This document shows, in pieces, positions 56,750 through 64,000 of a stretch of DNA of 64,000 nt. The notes under the pieces are model-generated. The model did not search any database and was not told the origin of the DNA. It worked only from the letters and a program-made list of their open reading frames with translations. The stretch covers positions 868,001 through 932,000 of the forward strand of contig NC_083370.1 of assembly GCF_029542785.1 (NCBI RefSeq), written 5' to 3'. Every line of letters begins with the position of its first letter. Position 1 is the stretch's first letter. Source of the stretch: Malassezia japonica. Its lineage: Eukaryota; Basidiomycota; Malasseziomycetes; Malasseziales; Malasseziaceae. Both the position numbers and the translations under genes were made by a program.

Positions 56750-57503
56750 GGTCCGCGATTTCTTCCACGCCCGTGCCCTGCTTGACGCTTGCAAAGACCG
56801 TAGGACCATTGTCACGCATCTTGTCCGCATCACGACGCATCACCTCGAGGGACGCGCCGACGTGCTCCGCGAGGTCGATCTTGTTCACGACGAGCAGGTC
56901 GCTCTGCGAGATGCCGGGGCCGCCCTTGCGGGGCACCTTGTCGCCGCCCGACACGTCGATGACGTATACGTGAAAGTCGGCGAGCTCGACGCTGAACGCG
57001 GCCGCCAGGTTGTCGCCGCCGCTCTCGACAAAGAGGAGCTGCGTGTCGTACTCAGCCTGGAGCTGCTCGAGCACCTCCATGTTCGCCGAGATATCCTCGC
57101 GGATCGCCGCGTGGGGGCATCCACCGGTCTCGACGGCGCGGATGCGGTTCGCGTCCTGGAGCGCGGCGTTGCGCACGAGGAACTCTTGGTCCTCGCGCGT
57201 AAAGATGTCGTTCGTCACCACGCCGAGGTTGTACTTGTCGCGCAGCGTGCGACACAGCGCGAGGAGCAGCGCCGTCTTGCCCGAGCCGACCGGGCCGCCG
57301 ATGCCGACGGTGAACGCACGCTCGTTCCAGTTGCGGTGCGCATAGTTCGGCAGGTCGCGCTCGCCAAACTTGCCGGGGTGCTCCATAATCTCGTGCGTGT
57401 GGCCGTGCTCGTTCGCTGCGTGGCTATGGCTGTGGCCGCCGTGGTCGTGCGCGTGCGCGTCGGCGCCGACGCCGGCCGCCTTGGTGAACGGGACCGTGCT
57501 CAT
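56682..57503 (-). CDS. UREG: UreG, urease accessory GTPase
   Basis: 273 aa. A His-rich N-terminal segment (ten His within residues 16-42) is followed by the SIMIBI-class GTPase: [21 protein letters not shown] (P-loop), [33 protein letters not shown] (metal-binding Cys-Pro-His), [44 protein letters not shown]. UreG delivers nickel during urease activation, and the His-rich tail could hold nickel. Start 25 bp downstream of the MSS51 stop on the same strand. Confidence 0.96.
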   Translation of the reverse strand: MSTVPFTKAAGVGADAHAHDHGGHSHSHAANEHGHTHEIMEHPGKFGERDLPNYAHRNWNERAFTVGIGGPVGSGKTALLLALCRTLRDKYNLGVVTNDIFTREDQEFLVRNAALQDANRIRAVETGGCPHAAIREDISANMEVLEQLQAEYDTQLLFVESGGDNLAAAFSVELADFHVYVIDVSGGDKVPRKGGPGISQSDLLVVNKIDLAEHVGASLEVMRRDADKMRDNGPTVFASVKQGTGVEEIADLILAARRAAGADAAGRPLAAGV

Positions 57504-57528
57504 GGAGGAACGGTTTTAGTAAGCTATG

Positions 57529-59133
57529 CTAGTCCCACTGGGGACCGAGAATGTCGTAGCGCTTGCCGCGCACGGCCCACAGGCCCCAGTTGGCCTTGAC
57601 GGCGATACGCGTATCAAAGTCAGCGATCGCCCACTGCTGGCTCGCGAATGCGTTCTCGCCGGGGGTCAGCAGCCAGTCAAACTCGCCGCTCACGCCGTCG
57701 ACCGACTCAAAGGCGAGCACGTCGCGCTCCACATCCGCCGGCGAGAAGCCGGAGATAAACAGGGGGCAGCGCGTCGAGAGGATCTGGCCGAGGGCCTGCG
57801 CCCACTCGCGCTGCGCCTGGACTACCGGCGCGGCCTGCAGCGAGGTAAAGGCGCCTTGCTGGGGGCGCATCGCAACGACCGCCGGCTCGGGCTCGGCGGC
57901 CGGGACGTCGCCACCGGCGGGGTTCTTGGCGACTTCGCTGGGGCGGAAGCCCGTCTGCGGCTTGGTCGGCTCCTCGCCCTCGACCGGCGCGTTAGTCGCA
58001 AAGTAGGTCTCGCGCGCGGCGGCCATGCGGCGCTCGTCGTCGCGCTCCTCGGCGCGCAGCCGCGCCTGCTCTTCCACCGCAATCTGGCTGGGGAAGCCAA
58101 AGCCGGGCGAGAAGGCGAAAAAGACATCGGTGTAGGGGTCAAACGGCTCAAAGAGGCGGTGCACCTGCTCGTACGTCGACTGGATCACGGTGATCGTGAG
58201 GTTCGGCGCGACGGCGATGCTGCGCGAGGGGAAGGGGTAATTGGTCGCGCGCTCCTTGTACCCCGGCGAGTTCCACGGGCCGGGCACGTTCTTGGCAGGC
58301 AGAGCCGCCTCGGGGCCGACCATGATGATGTGCACCGGCACCTTGGCAAAGACGTAGGAAATCTGGCGCCAGACGTCGGGCGGCAGCGTCGCCTCGGCAC
58401 GCGCACCCACCACAAAGATGCGCACCGGGTCCAGGTTCGGGCGCGCACCGAGCTCGGGGTGCAGCGTCGTGCGCAGCGGCGCAAGCGAGCGCATACCCTC
58501 GTGCGTGAGGCGCGACGAGCGGCGCGTGTACGGCGAGTGCTGGTGCAGCGCTGCGACGACCGTCATGGGGAAAGTGAGCAGCTTGGAGACGTGGCGCTTG
58601 CTGCGCTCCGAGTTGATGGAAGGGAAGTTGCGCGTGTAAAACATCTGGTCCCACCCGGAGAAATTCACGACCTCGTCGGCGGGCTGCTCGGCGGGCAGCT
58701 CAAACTCGGCCATGCGGCGGCCACTGCGGAGGTCGTGCTCGTCCTCGTTGGCCTCGCGGAGGCGTGCAACGTACTGTGCGTGCTCCGTGTCCTCCGCCCA
58801 CTCTTTCTCGGAAAAGTGCGTCGGCCAACCGCAGTCGGGGCACTCAAAGTCGACGAGCTTGCGCACGCCGTACTTGGACATGCTCACCGGGCACGGCGCC
58901 ATCGTGCGTATCCGGTCGCCACGCGCGCGCATCGCGGGAATCGGCGACTCGGACAGTTTGTGGAAGAGGTTGTCCTGGTCGAGCAGCGGCGGCCGCGACG
59001 CCTCCTGCCGCGCATTCGGCATGCGGCGCTTAAAGAGGCCAAAGAGCGTACGGCTATGAGCGACACTCGGCACGCCCCGCACCGCCGGGCGGCGGGCGGC
59101 CAGCAGCGGCGACGCAAACACCACGCTCCGCAT
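57529..59133 (-). CDS. MSS51: Mss51-like mitochondrial protein (translation/assembly of Cox1)
   Basis: 534 aa from ATG 59131-59133. The first 40 residues (MRSVVFASPLLAARRPAVRG...) look like a presequence. A cysteine-containing MYND-like region, CPVSMSKYGVRKLVDFECPDCGWPTHFSEKEWAEDTEH, is the Mss51 signature, preceded by LFHKLSESPIPAMRARGDRI. Large conserved blocks follow (NFSGWDQMFYTRNFPSI, FPMTVVAALHQHSPY, FFAFSPGFGFPSQ, CPLFISGFSPADVERD). The open frame runs to 59358 and has an ATG at 59176-59178 that overlaps the divergent CWF18 start; the downstream ATG begins at the presequence. Confidence 0.9.
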   Translation of the reverse strand: MRSVVFASPLLAARRPAVRGVPSVAHSRTLFGLFKRRMPNARQEASRPPLLDQDNLFHKLSESPIPAMRARGDRIRTMAPCPVSMSKYGVRKLVDFECPDCGWPTHFSEKEWAEDTEHAQYVARLREANEDEHDLRSGRRMAEFELPAEQPADEVVNFSGWDQMFYTRNFPSINSERSKRHVSKLLTFPMTVVAALHQHSPYTRRSSRLTHEGMRSLAPLRTTLHPELGARPNLDPVRIFVVGARAEATLPPDVWRQISYVFAKVPVHIIMVGPEAALPAKNVPGPWNSPGYKERATNYPFPSRSIAVAPNLTITVIQSTYEQVHRLFEPFDPYTDVFFAFSPGFGFPSQIAVEEQARLRAEERDDERRMAAARETYFATNAPVEGEEPTKPQTGFRPSEVAKNPAGGDVPAAEPEPAVVAMRPQQGAFTSLQAAPVVQAQREWAQALGQILSTRCPLFISGFSPADVERDVLAFESVDGVSGEFDWLLTPGENAFASQQWAIADFDTRIAVKANWGLWAVRGKRYDILGPQWD

Positions 59134-59176
59134 GAGAGTCAGAGAAAGCCCGGTTCTTCGCTGACTAAGCACGACC

Positions 59177-59674
59177 ATGGAGGCGGCCGCGGCGCTACGC
59201 AAGGCGCGGATCGACGCGCTGCGGAGTCTGCGCCGCGCAGAAGAGACGCGCGACACGAGTGCGATTGAAGAGAACGCATTTGGGCGGGCGGTCAAGGAGT
59301 CGTACCGCGCGAGCGAGCCGCCGGCAGACTTTACGCCGGGGCCCACGGTGCTCAGCACCTTGGAACAGGGTACGTTGCTTTGCTGACCCCAGACATTGCG
59401 GGCCTACAGGAACGCGTCATTGCAGAGGACGAGGCGGCACAGAACGAGCAGCTGGACCTTGCGGCGATCGCTCCAAAGCGGCCCAACTGGGACCTGCGCC
59501 GCGACTATGACAAGCACAATGCACGCCTCGAGCGGAAAACCAAGGCGGCGATCCGCGCACTGATCGGTACGTGCATCTTCTAACGCAGTGCAACGCCTGC
59601 ATGGCGGCAAAAGTAACGAGGCAGAAGCCACCGCGCGACTGGTCGCCGAGGCGGAGCCGGAGGACGACGAATAG
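59177..59674 (+). CDS. CWF18: Cwf18/CCDC12-like spliceosome component
   Basis: Predicted 150 aa from join(59177..59369, 59393..59566, 59589..59674). The conserved CCDC12 region is WDLRRDYDKHNARLERKTKAAIRALIVQRLHGG, which is only continuous after removing the second, 22-nt intron; the first is 23 nt. The protein is mainly helical with an acidic C-terminus (EPEDDE). Homologues associate with the NTC/U5 stage of the spliceosome, so a splicing factor here is itself interrupted by ultra-short introns. Convergent with STT4, 11 bp between stops. Confidence 0.85.
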
Positions 59675-59685
59675 TGTACGATAGT

Positions 59686-62600
59686 CTACTTGCGGTAGGG
59701 AATGTGGTTCTGCTTCTCCTGGATCAGGTCGTAGAACACCGCACGACGGTTGCCGTACGCGTCCTTGACGAGCCACTGCGCGTGCTTCGCCGCCTCGCGC
59801 TCGCTCAGGTTCGGCTTGAAGCGGTCGCGCAGGCGGTCAAAGGTCGGCGAGCCCTTGAAACTGGGCAGGTCCGTGCCGAGCATCAGCGCGCAGGTCGTGA
59901 CGATCTCCTCGGTGAACGGACGGCAGGCAAGGTACGCCTTGACAACCAGCTGCTCAAACATACGGAAGCCGGGCGAGTCGGGGCCGCCCATCACCGCGAC
60001 CATCTCCATCGAAAGCTTGAACGAGTAGGGCTCGAAGCGCATGCCACCCGGACCAATGTCAAAGAGGAAACCAAAGTCGATGTGCACGAGGTGGCCCTCA
60101 CCATCGATCATAATATTACCATTGTGGCGGTCGCGGATCTGGAGGATGTGGCACACGACCGAGTACGCGGCCATCGACTGGATAAAGTTGAGGCGCGCGC
60201 GCTGGAACGTCACCGTGTCCTCGGCGCCGAAGCGCGTCCGGAAGAAGTCGGGCAGGTCGTTGATCTTTGCGCGGCCCATCTCGTCACGCGACGTGGCGTT
60301 CGGCACGACGTCAATCACACCACAGCCCGGCGCAGTGGCCGTGACGCGGTAGGGGTCGAGGTACACGTCGAGGCCGATCGACATAAAGATGTTCTTGAAC
60401 TGCGCAATGACCTGTAGGGCCAGCACGTCCTGACGACAGTCGTCACCGACCTTGAAGATGGCACTCTGCCACACGTCGTGGTACTGCTCCTCCTGCTGGC
60501 TCTGCTCCTCCTCGTCGGCAATGCCGAGGGGGCGGCGCACCAGGAACGTCGCCATGAACGGAGCCTTGGCGTGACTCTGCAGAGGACGGCCGCTCTTGCG
60601 GTCCAGGCCGACCACCACACCATCGGGGTTCGACGGGAGGTAGACACCCGGCTCGAGCTGGATCTTGGCCATTTCCTCGTCGATCTTGGCCTTCTTCTCG
60701 GGCTTGCTCTTCTTGATGTACGGCTTGAGCTTGCCCGAGATCGACGTGACCTCGTTGAAAAAGGCAAACTCCTTCTGGTAGAACTCCTGCGCGGGGCCCG
60801 ACAGCTGCGCGACAATCTTGTCGACCATCGTGTCGAGCGTCGGCTTGAGAGGGTCCTCGACCTCGGCATTGTCGTCCTTGTACTTGTTTGCATTCATGTT
60901 CCAGATGATCTGGTGGCAGAACAGCTGCGAGATAAGCGACGTCTTCAGAATGAACTGGGCCACGTAGCCGTACTTGTCCTCGCGCAGCGCCTGCACCACC
61001 TGCGGCACGTAGAAAAAGACGAGCTCGATAGGGTGCTGCTCGAGCACACGCATCGCGTACTGCAGCACCAACGGATGGCCACCGACGCCGGGCTGCAGCA
61101 GATCAATCGCCGCAACGGGCATCACTGGCGCCCAGAAGTGCAGCCACTTGAGGTTCGTGCCCTGCTTCTCGGCCAGCGTCACCTTGTCGGCAATCAGGCC
61201 ACGCAGCGCGCCGGGGCTGTCGACCGCACGGTGGGGCGCGGCACGCACCAGCCGGCCGAGCTCCGCAGCAAGCTCCTTCGAGTGGCAGCGCTCGACGAGC
61301 TGCACGGCAACGCGCGCATCGACGCGCCACGCGGCGTGCAGCGTCTCGACCGTCGCAACGACCGGGCGCGCAGTCGACTCCTTCGTGGGGTGCAGCCACA
61401 CGTCCAGGCGCGCCTCTTCGTTCTGCAGGAGCGTGTGCAGCAGCTGGAGCAGCGTCTGCACGTGGCGCACGGCCTGGGCGAGCGTGCACGACGGCGTGAG
61501 CGGCTGCGCAGAGTGCACGGTCGGCGTGGCGGACTCGGCGACGGTCGCGGGTGTGACGAGCGAGTCGGCACGCAGCGTCGCGGTGCGCAGCGCCTCTTGA
61601 ACGTCGCGCAGGTACTGCAGCTCGCCCGAGGCGCGCTTGAGGTTTCCGCCGTACGTCCACTCGGCACGCATCGCGAACCAGGCGAGGGCGAGGCGCGCGA
61701 CGCCATCGCGCAGGCGCACCTCTACGAGCGCGTCGAGGTAGCTGTATGACAACACACGCAGGCCAAAGAGCACGAGTGCGAGGTGCGTCGAGCGCATCAG
61801 GGGATGCGTGCTGAGCAGCGGCGCGGCGTCGGCGATGCGCTGCACGAGCATCGAGAGGATCGTCACGAGCGCCGCGTTGCTGCAGCGCGACGCCTGGAGG
61901 CGGTCGGTAAGCAGCTGCAGCACGAGCGTGTGGCCGGAAAAGAGCTTGTCGGCGGTGCGCGCCTCGAGCGTGATCTCGGCACGGTTAAAGGCCGACATGT
62001 CGGTCTTGCGCAGGAGCGCATCGCGCGCGACGAGCTCCGTGGAGTAGATACCCTGGCGCATGTGGATCGTGCGCTCCCAGCCGGCGGCAATCGCCGTGAC
62101 GACCGCCGTCTCGGCCTCGGGGCGCTCCGCCATGACCCACGACCACGCCTGCGTCGCGAGCGCGAGCGTCTCTTTGGTGCAGATCGCCATCGGGAGCGCG
62201 ACCATGTAGTGCACGAGCTCAAACTCGAGCGACACGCTGTGCAGGATCGAGGCCGCAGCGCGGTACACATTGTTGCGCACCAGCTCAAAGGGAATCTCGG
62301 CGCGGCGCTCGGCCGCCTCGAGGAGCGACGCAAGCTCCGTGGCGAGGTTCGAAAACTGGCCCGAGGCCGTCACCTCGCCCGCGTACGTGCTCTGCGCCGC
62401 GAGGTCGCGCGTCAGCAGGCCCGACGCGTCGTGGCGTACCGGCGAGAGCGCCGCGGGGTCCTGCGGCGGGAGGCCACGCGCAAAGTCCATCGCGACCGTC
62501 TTGCCGAGGCCATCCGTGCCGAGCGCCGAGGTGTCGACGTAGCGCAGGTAGCGCAGCAGCACGTGGCTCAGCTCCTGCGGCATCTCGGACTGGACGCGCG

Positions 62601-64000
62601 TCAGGACGCTGCGCACGCGCGCGTACATGCCGACCAAGATCTGCTTGCGGTCCGTGTACGAGTCGGTGAGCTCGAGCGTGACGTCGGCGAGCTGCGAGTG
62701 GAAGACGTACTTGGGCAGGAACGCATCCTCGACCTCCCCGTCGCAGCTCTGTGCGAGGAGCGTGAGCAGCTCGAGCATCGTCACCACCACGTCCGTGCGG
62801 CCAAACAGCTCGGGGAAGGCGGCGACGAGGCGCTCCACGTAGCGGTGCGCGCCGTCGCGCACACCGGGCGCACGGTGGCAGCAGCCGACCAGAATGTTGC
62901 GCAGCTCCTCAAAGAGGTAGGTGCCCATCGCGTGCTCCTCGGCGCACTGCGCCGTGTGCACCAGGAATGCAGAAAAGACGCGCTCGGCGACCGTGCGTAG
63001 CGGCGCAGCGAGCGATGAGGTGGCGAGGCCGTGGTGCGCAAAGTAGAGCAGCATCGGCGACGGCCGCCCGGCCGCCGCGCGGCGCCACTCGACCTCGAGC
63101 ACGGACTGGAGGAAAGCGAGGCGAGCGGCGCTCAGCTTGCCTTCCAGCAGGCGCGCGCCGAGCGTCGGGAGGATGGCGCGGCGCAGCGTGTCTACCGACA
63201 CGCCCATGCCGTCCTGCTTGAGGATCGAGTTGTACTCGACGTCCTCCTCGACATAGTTCACGACCGAGTTGGGGACGAGCATCGGCGTCTTGAGCGCAAT
63301 CACCGTCAGAGGGTCGTTGCGGGGCATCGGCGCAGTGAGGGGCGTCGACGCGCCGCTCACCGCAATCACCGTCCAGAGGTTGCGGAAGAGGTACACCTGC
63401 TCCGTGCTCGGCGCCCACTGGGGGTTGATGTCGCGGTGCGCGAGCAGCGCAGCGAGCGCAGGAAGCGTGCCGCGCACCAGCGCCGCGTCGCGCTGGCTCC
63501 CGGCGTCAATGACGAGTGCCAGCAGCTCGTTCAGGTACAGGTTCTTGCGGAAAGCGCCCTGCTCCTGCACCGCCGTGTCCGCCTCTGCGCCACGGCGCTC
63601 GGCCTCTTGCGTGAGGCCGCGTGCAAGGAGCTCTTGCGCGGTGTTCACCGCACCGAGACGCGGCGCATCGCGGTGCTTGAGCGCGGCGCGCGCGGCGTCC
63701 GACAGGTAGTTCATCACATTGACAAAGCTCGACGTCGGCGCCGCAAGCGCAAGCGGCACGAGGTGCGTCAGCGGCGAGGTCTGCGCAAGCGAGGAGGGGC
63801 CCTGCAGGCGCTGCAGCAGCAGCGAGATGGCCAGCACCGTGTACTGCACGTTGCCGAGCGCCTTTGCGAGCGACGTAATCACCGCGACGGTGCTTCCGAC
63901 GACGATCCCTTGCTCGACCGCCGCAGGGCGCACGCCGCGCACGTTGCGCTGGGGCACGGTGCGCTCGGTGCGCTCCGCGTCGCGCGCGAGGTTGTTGAGC
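59686..64000 (-). CDS. STT4: Stt4, type III phosphatidylinositol 4-kinase alpha (5' end outside window)
   Basis: About 1437 residues are visible; the frame is open through the right edge, so the N-terminus is missing. The C-terminal kinase domain is complete: KAPFMATFLV, IFKVGDDCRQDVLALQVI, VIDVVPNATSRDE, ILQIRDRHNGNIMIDGEGHLVHIDFGFLFDIGPGG (catalytic and activation loops) and a C-terminal LIQEKQNHIPYRK. The PIK accessory helical domain precedes it (DKVTLAEKQGTNLKWLHFW ... YVPQVVQALREDKYGYVAQFIL). Stt4 makes PI4P at the plasma membrane. Upstream is a long helical solenoid. Confidence 0.96.
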   Translation of the reverse strand, partial: LNNLARDAERTERTVPQRNVRGVRPAAVEQGIVVGSTVAVITSLAKALGNVQYTVLAISLLLQRLQGPSSLAQTSPLTHLVPLALAAPTSSFVNVMNYLSDAARAALKHRDAPRLGAVNTAQELLARGLTQEAERRGAEADTAVQEQGAFRKNLYLNELLALVIDAGSQRDAALVRGTLPALAALLAHRDINPQWAPSTEQVYLFRNLWTVIAVSGASTPLTAPMPRNDPLTVIALKTPMLVPNSVVNYVEEDVEYNSILKQDGMGVSVDTLRRAILPTLGARLLEGKLSAARLAFLQSVLEVEWRRAAAGRPSPMLLYFAHHGLATSSLAAPLRTVAERVFSAFLVHTAQCAEEHAMGTYLFEELRNILVGCCHRAPGVRDGAHRYVERLVAAFPELFGRTDVVVTMLELLTLLAQSCDGEVEDAFLPKYVFHSQLADVTLELTDSYTDRKQILVGMYARVRSVLTRVQSEMPQELSHVLLRYLRYVDTSALGTDGLGKTVAMDFARGLPPQDPAALSPVRHDASGLLTRDLAAQSTYAGEVTASGQFSNLATELASLLEAAERRAEIPFELVRNNVYRAAASILHSVSLEFELVHYMVALPMAICTKETLALATQAWSWVMAERPEAETAVVTAIAAGWERTIHMRQGIYSTELVARDALLRKTDMSAFNRAEITLEARTADKLFSGHTLVLQLLTDRLQASRCSNAALVTILSMLVQRIADAAPLLSTHPLMRSTHLALVLFGLRVLSYSYLDALVEVRLRDGVARLALAWFAMRAEWTYGGNLKRASGELQYLRDVQEALRTATLRADSLVTPATVAESATPTVHSAQPLTPSCTLAQAVRHVQTLLQLLHTLLQNEEARLDVWLHPTKESTARPVVATVETLHAAWRVDARVAVQLVERCHSKELAAELGRLVRAAPHRAVDSPGALRGLIADKVTLAEKQGTNLKWLHFWAPVMPVAAIDLLQPGVGGHPLVLQYAMRVLEQHPIELVFFYVPQVVQALREDKYGYVAQFILKTSLISQLFCHQIIWNMNANKYKDDNAEVEDPLKPTLDTMVDKIVAQLSGPAQEFYQKEFAFFNEVTSISGKLKPYIKKSKPEKKAKIDEEMAKIQLEPGVYLPSNPDGVVVGLDRKSGRPLQSHAKAPFMATFLVRRPLGIADEEEQSQQEEQYHDVWQSAIFKVGDDCRQDVLALQVIAQFKNIFMSIGLDVYLDPYRVTATAPGCGVIDVVPNATSRDEMGRAKINDLPDFFRTRFGAEDTVTFQRARLNFIQSMAAYSVVCHILQIRDRHNGNIMIDGEGHLVHIDFGFLFDIGPGGMRFEPYSFKLSMEMVAVMGGPDSPGFRMFEQLVVKAYLACRPFTEEIVTTCALMLGTDLPSFKGSPTFDRLRDRFKPNLSEREAAKHAQWLVKDAYGNRRAVFYDLIQEKQNHIPYRK

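Noticed and set aside
1..64000. Transposons, CRISPR arrays, integrated virus, centromere
   Set aside because: No reverse transcriptase, transposase, terminal repeats, spaced direct repeats or viral genes seen; the only long AT-richer region (12.4-13.4 kb) is too short and lies between active-looking genes.

Overview
This window is nuclear DNA of a compact, GC-rich basidiomycete yeast. Gene content and protein character point to Ustilaginomycotina, most probably Malassezia; that placement is my inference from protein families and extreme compactness, not from a database match. About 36 protein genes and one tRNA gene fill the 64 kb. No transposon, rRNA, CRISPR array or organellar DNA is visible. 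Many spacers are under 100 bp, several convergent genes overlap in their coding ends, and four same-strand pairs have at most 87 bp between stop and start.

The most striking property is the introns. By requiring conserved protein motifs to join in frame I could place about 36 spliceosomal introns. At least 20 are exactly 22 nt and most of the rest are 23-34 nt. They share a GTRCGT donor, a CTNAY branch site about 4-9 nt before the acceptor, and a CAG (rarely TAG) end. The TatD-family gene (4099..5148) appears to contain a one-nucleotide exon at 5105 between two 22-nt introns; only removal of both restores its metal-binding DAHCHPTE motif.

Layout. 1-5.2 kb: 3' end of a possible peroxin gene, VPS71 (SWR1 complex), a B-type cyclin with a destruction box, a TatD-type hydrolase. 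5.3-12.4 kb: VPS1 dynamin, a G3BP/Nxt3-like RNA-binding protein, the ER-fusion GTPase SEY1, a small secreted double-psi beta-barrel protein. 12.4-17.2 kb: a 1 kb spacer and an MGA2/SPT23-type ER-anchored regulator of membrane lipids. 17.2-20.6 kb: OTU1, a CCAAT-rich spacer, a metallothionein with 58 cysteines, ISC1. 20.6-27.3 kb: ALG9, ORC1, a CtIP/Ctp1/Sae2 homologue and a phospholipase D-like protein. 27.3-35.6 kb: MET13 (MTHFR), TSR4/PDCD2, GRX5, a GCN4/CPC1-type bZIP gene with three upstream ORFs, a WDR26/GID7 protein. 35.7-46 kb: a C2H2 factor, GOS1, CRM1, PHO81, a small nucleolar-type protein. 46-64 kb: tRNA-Gly(UCC) with an 8-nt intron, a CaM kinase, CCT1, SSF1, BUB1, AFG1, VMA12, ureG, MSS51, the spliceosomal protein CWF18, and the 3' part of STT4.

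The genes are mostly housekeeping and not co-functional. Themes that recur are membrane lipids and traffic (VPS1, SEY1, MGA2, ISC1, GOS1, PLD, STT4), cell cycle and genome maintenance (cyclin B, ORC1, CTP1, BUB1), and nutrient or metal sensing (GCN4, PHO81, metallothionein, GRX5, UREG). Limits: intron positions and starts are inferred by eye from motif continuity; no alignment or transcript evidence was available.
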